A stretch of DNA of 7,106 bases from Candidatus Omnitrophota bacterium (GTDB lineage Bacteria; Omnitrophota; Gorgyraeia; Gygaellales; Profunditerraquicolaceae): contig JAUYDQ010000115.1 of assembly GCA_030691725.1 (NCBI GenBank), positions 1-7,106 on the forward strand, in the 5' to 3' direction. A model generated the notes under the pieces. It saw only the letters and a list, made by a program, of their open reading frames with translations, did no database searches and was not told the origin of the DNA. The stretch's first letter is position 1; every line of letters begins with the position of its first letter. Shown in pieces: positions 5,563-7,106 of this stretch. Made by a program: the position numbers and the translations under genes.

Positions 5563-5583
5563 TATATTTAAAACCGTTATAAT
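5556..5583 (+). promoter_or_regulatory. Divergent promoter for pncC
   Basis: The plus strand has TTGTCA (-35, 5556-5561), a 16-nt spacer and TATAAT (-10, 5578-5583). The expected start is about 5590, only 3-4 nt before the pncC ATG. Its -35 is the reverse complement of the rib promoter -35 shifted by one base, so RNA polymerase could occupy only one direction at a time. Confidence 0.75.
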
Positions 5584-5593
5584 ATTATTAATT

Positions 5594-6061
5594 ATGGAAT
5601 ATATTGTAACCCAGACCCATAACCTATTGATAAAAAATAAAAAAAGTATTGCGGTGGCTGAGTCCTGTACCGCAGGGTTCCTCTCTAATCTTCTTACCCA
5701 AATCCCCGGCAGTTCTCAATACTTTATCTTAGGAGTGATTGCTTATAGTAACAAGGCAAAAGAAAATATCCTAAAAATACCCACCCATATTATTGCCAAA
5801 AAAGGCGCAGTCTCAAAGAATGTAGCTAAGCTTTTGGCAAAATCAGTAAGATTAATGGCTAAAACAGATTTTGGTATTGGCATAACAGGGATTGCCGGGC
5901 CCGGTGGCGGCTCAAAAGAAAAACCCGTGGGCACGGTATTTATTGCTATTGATACAAAAAATAAGAAAATCTGCAATAAATTTAATTTTAGCGGCAGCCG
6001 GACTACCATAAGAAAAAAAGCAGCTTTAAAGGCACTGGAATTATTGAACAAATTGATATAA
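5594..6061 (+). CDS. pncC: Nicotinamide-nucleotide amidohydrolase (NMN deamidase), stand-alone CinA C-terminal domain
   Basis: Hydrolyses NMN to nicotinate mononucleotide and ammonia, recycling the NMN released by NAD-dependent DNA ligase and similar reactions. The 155-aa product is the single-domain form; the N-terminal CinA (COG1058) domain is absent. Motifs are AESCTAG (22-28, with the presumed nucleophile Ser24), PGSSQYF (38-44), IAYSNKAK (49-56), GITGIAGPGGGS (96-107) and KPVGTV (110-115). No Shine-Dalgarno precedes the ATG, and the TATAAT box lies only 10 nt upstream, so the mRNA is probably leaderless or nearly so. It is divergent from the rib operon and followed by thpR after a 236-bp hairpin-rich gap. 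Confidence 0.95.
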   Translation: MEYIVTQTHNLLIKNKKSIAVAESCTAGFLSNLLTQIPGSSQYFILGVIAYSNKAKENILKIPTHIIAKKGAVSKNVAKLLAKSVRLMAKTDFGIGITGIAGPGGGSKEKPVGTVFIAIDTKNKKICNKFNFSGSRTTIRKKAALKALELLNKLI

Positions 6062-6069
6062 GTATAAGC

Positions 6070-6166
6070 GGTTCGGTTGAGTTGGTTCGGATAAAACTCA
6101 AGACTGTTTCCGAACGAGCGTAAGGCGCACAGGAGCTCATCTTATGAGGCGAGACTTTCTCCGTGC
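6070..6166. repeat. Paired nested hairpins downstream of pncC (element C)
   Basis: In the first, GTTCGG (6071-6076) pairs with CCGAAC (6110-6115) around TTGAGTT/AACTCAA (6077-6083 with 6095-6101). GGTTCGG also occurs as a direct repeat at 6070-6076 and 6084-6090, so the 3' arm can choose partners. In the second, GCAC-A-GGAG (6127-6135) pairs with CTCCGTGC (6159-6166) around CTCAT-CTT-ATGAG (6136-6148). The stem-within-stem architecture resembles elements A and B in the rib operon, though sequence similarity is weak. Confidence 0.65.
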
Positions 6167-6184
6167 TTAGCATCTTTAGAATAA

Positions 6185-6222
6185 CCCCCGCCTCATTTTA
6201 AATATCAGTGGGGGATGGGGGG
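6185..6222. repeat. C5/G5 inverted repeat before thpR
   Basis: CCCCC (6185-6189) can pair with GGGGG (6210-6214) across a 20-nt loop; a second run of six G (6217-6222) follows and could compete. There is no T-run after it. The remaining bases to thpR (6223-6297) contain a GC-richer patch (6240-6270) with no gene or promoter that I can support. Confidence 0.35.
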
Positions 6223-6297
6223 CTTACAGGAGAAGTCAAGCCGAATGCGACGAGCACCGCCAGCGAGAGAGGAAATGGGATTGAGTTCAGATAAGAT

Positions 6298-6867
6298 ATG
6301 AGAACTTTTATTGCTATTGAGTTGCCAAGCGAAATAAAGGATTCCTTAAGCCGCCTGCAGGAAGAACTTAAGACCTCCGGGGCAGATGTTAAATGGGTTA
6401 CGCCTGAAAATATACATTTAACTTTAAAATTCCTTGGTGAAATTGACGATAAAAAATTAGATAAGATTATTAAAATTATCGATGATACCGCCAAAGAAAA
6501 AAATAAATTTCAGATTCGCATTTCTTCTTTGGGAGCATTCCCAAAAGTAGATTTTCCCCGTGTAATCTGGGTAGGTGTTGATACAGGAGATAAAGAGACA
6601 AAGGAGATAGCCGAAGGATTAGAAGAAAAAATCGCCAAAATTGGCATTCCCAAAGAAGACAGGCCGTTTTCTTCGCATATAACTATTGGTAGAACAAAAT
6701 CTTCTTTAACTCGGGAAGGGTTAGTTCAGGATTTGAAGGATAAAGCTGAATTAGGAGGGGGAAAATTAAATTTCTCAGTTACTAAGATTACTTTATTCAA
6801 AAGCACCCTCACACCAAAAGGTCCTATCTACGAAGTCTTAAAGGCAACTAATCTGAAAACTATCTGA
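6298..6867 (+). CDS. thpR: RNA 2',3'-cyclic phosphodiesterase (2'-5' RNA ligase family, 2H superfamily)
   Basis: Opens 2',3'-cyclic phosphates on RNA ends; the E. coli protein was first studied as a 2'-5' RNA ligase. The 189-aa product has the two hallmark HxTx motifs, HLTL (40-43) and HITI (127-130), about 85 residues apart as expected, plus the family start MRTFIAIELP and the strand LKFLG just after the first motif. Both catalytic histidines are present. The ATG is the family start, but no convincing Shine-Dalgarno precedes it; AGAGAGG lies too far upstream (about 25 nt). It probably shares the pncC transcript, as no separate promoter is evident. Its last 40 bp overlap the pgpA 3' end on the other strand. 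Confidence 0.95.
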   Translation: MRTFIAIELPSEIKDSLSRLQEELKTSGADVKWVTPENIHLTLKFLGEIDDKKLDKIIKIIDDTAKEKNKFQIRISSLGAFPKVDFPRVIWVGVDTGDKETKEIAEGLEEKIAKIGIPKEDRPFSSHITIGRTKSSLTREGLVQDLKDKAELGGGKLNFSVTKITLFKSTLTPKGPIYEVLKATNLKTI

Positions 6868-7106
6868 AGAATAATATTCGTATAAAATCCGGCAACAATA
6901 TCATCGCTCATTATGCCTATACTCCCGGTTAAATTCTGCAGCCTATCTAAAGGGAACGGCTTTAAAGCGTCTAAGATACGGAATAAAATAAAGGCCATAA
7001 TTACTAATTTTATATCGTAAGGTATAAATATAAGGGCCAAGAGCATACCCGCGACCTCATCTATTACAATACATCCTGCATCTTTCTTATTAAATATCTT
7101 CTCTGC
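6828..7106 (-). CDS. pgpA: Phosphatidylglycerophosphatase A, C-terminal part (5' end outside window)
   Basis: Removes the phosphate from phosphatidylglycerol phosphate in the inner membrane to give phosphatidylglycerol. The last 92 residues are visible and the frame runs open through the right edge; family members are about 150-170 aa. Conserved blocks are IVIDEVAGM (13-21 of the fragment), FRILDALKPFPLDRLQ (42-57) and GIMSDDIVAG (64-73), with hydrophobic membrane segments at about 21-44 and 70-88. The family's usual GG before GxM reads GS here (GSIGIM). An internal ATG at 7046 is not the true start because homologous sequence continues upstream of it. It is convergent with thpR and overlaps it by 40 bp. 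Confidence 0.93.
   Translation of the reverse strand, partial: AEKIFNKKDAGCIVIDEVAGMLLALIFIPYDIKLVIMAFILFRILDALKPFPLDRLQNLTGSIGIMSDDIVAGFYTNIILQIVFRLVAFKTS

Noticed and set aside
6185..6214. Rho-independent terminator after pncC
   Set aside because: The 5-bp GC stem has a 20-nt loop and is followed by G-rich sequence rather than a T-run on the plus strand; the minus-strand side also lacks a proper T-tract.

Overview
This is a stretch of AT-rich bacterial chromosome dominated by a riboflavin/FMN biosynthesis operon on the minus strand. Gene content and protein style fit an uncultured Gram-negative-type lineage of the PVC or candidate-phylum kind, such as Omnitrophota. The clues are a fused RibBA of the 'STAW ... 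GISAYDRARTI' type, a ribH-nusB link, a pncC/thpR/pgpA neighbourhood, and a recombinase-like tail running into a tRNA. The taxon is an inference from sequence style; no marker gene here fixes it.

Layout, left to right. Positions 1-244 hold an open plus-strand frame entering from the left edge, possibly the C-terminus of a site-specific recombinase, that reads antisense through a tRNA-Pro(CGG) gene (minus strand, 143-220). The tRNA has its own good promoter at 243-271. From 5562 down to 310 lies the rib operon, transcribed leftwards: sigma70-type promoter, FMN riboswitch (RFN), intrinsic terminator, ribBA, ribH, nusB, a PHP-domain phosphoesterase, ribD, ribE. Together RibBA, RibD, RibH and RibE supply every dedicated step from GTP and ribulose 5-phosphate to riboflavin, except the dephosphorylation step. 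NusB and the PHP enzyme are passengers that would also fall under the riboswitch. Divergent from the operon are pncC (NMN deamidase) and then thpR (RNA 2',3'-cyclic phosphodiesterase). A partial pgpA (phosphatidylglycerophosphatase A) runs in from the right edge and overlaps thpR tail to tail.

The unusual part is non-coding. The rib and pncC promoters are back to back and share one -35 hexamer, which is nearly self-complementary. The terminator 3' arm copies the first bases of the riboswitch, which suggests a simple antitermination switch. All the longer gaps in the operon, and the pncC-thpR gap, are filled with nested inverted repeats. The ribH-nusB and ribBA-ribH gaps carry what look like two diverged copies of one two-hairpin element: conserved edges, different but still self-complementary stems.

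All coordinates come from reading the sequence by eye. No database or folding program was run.
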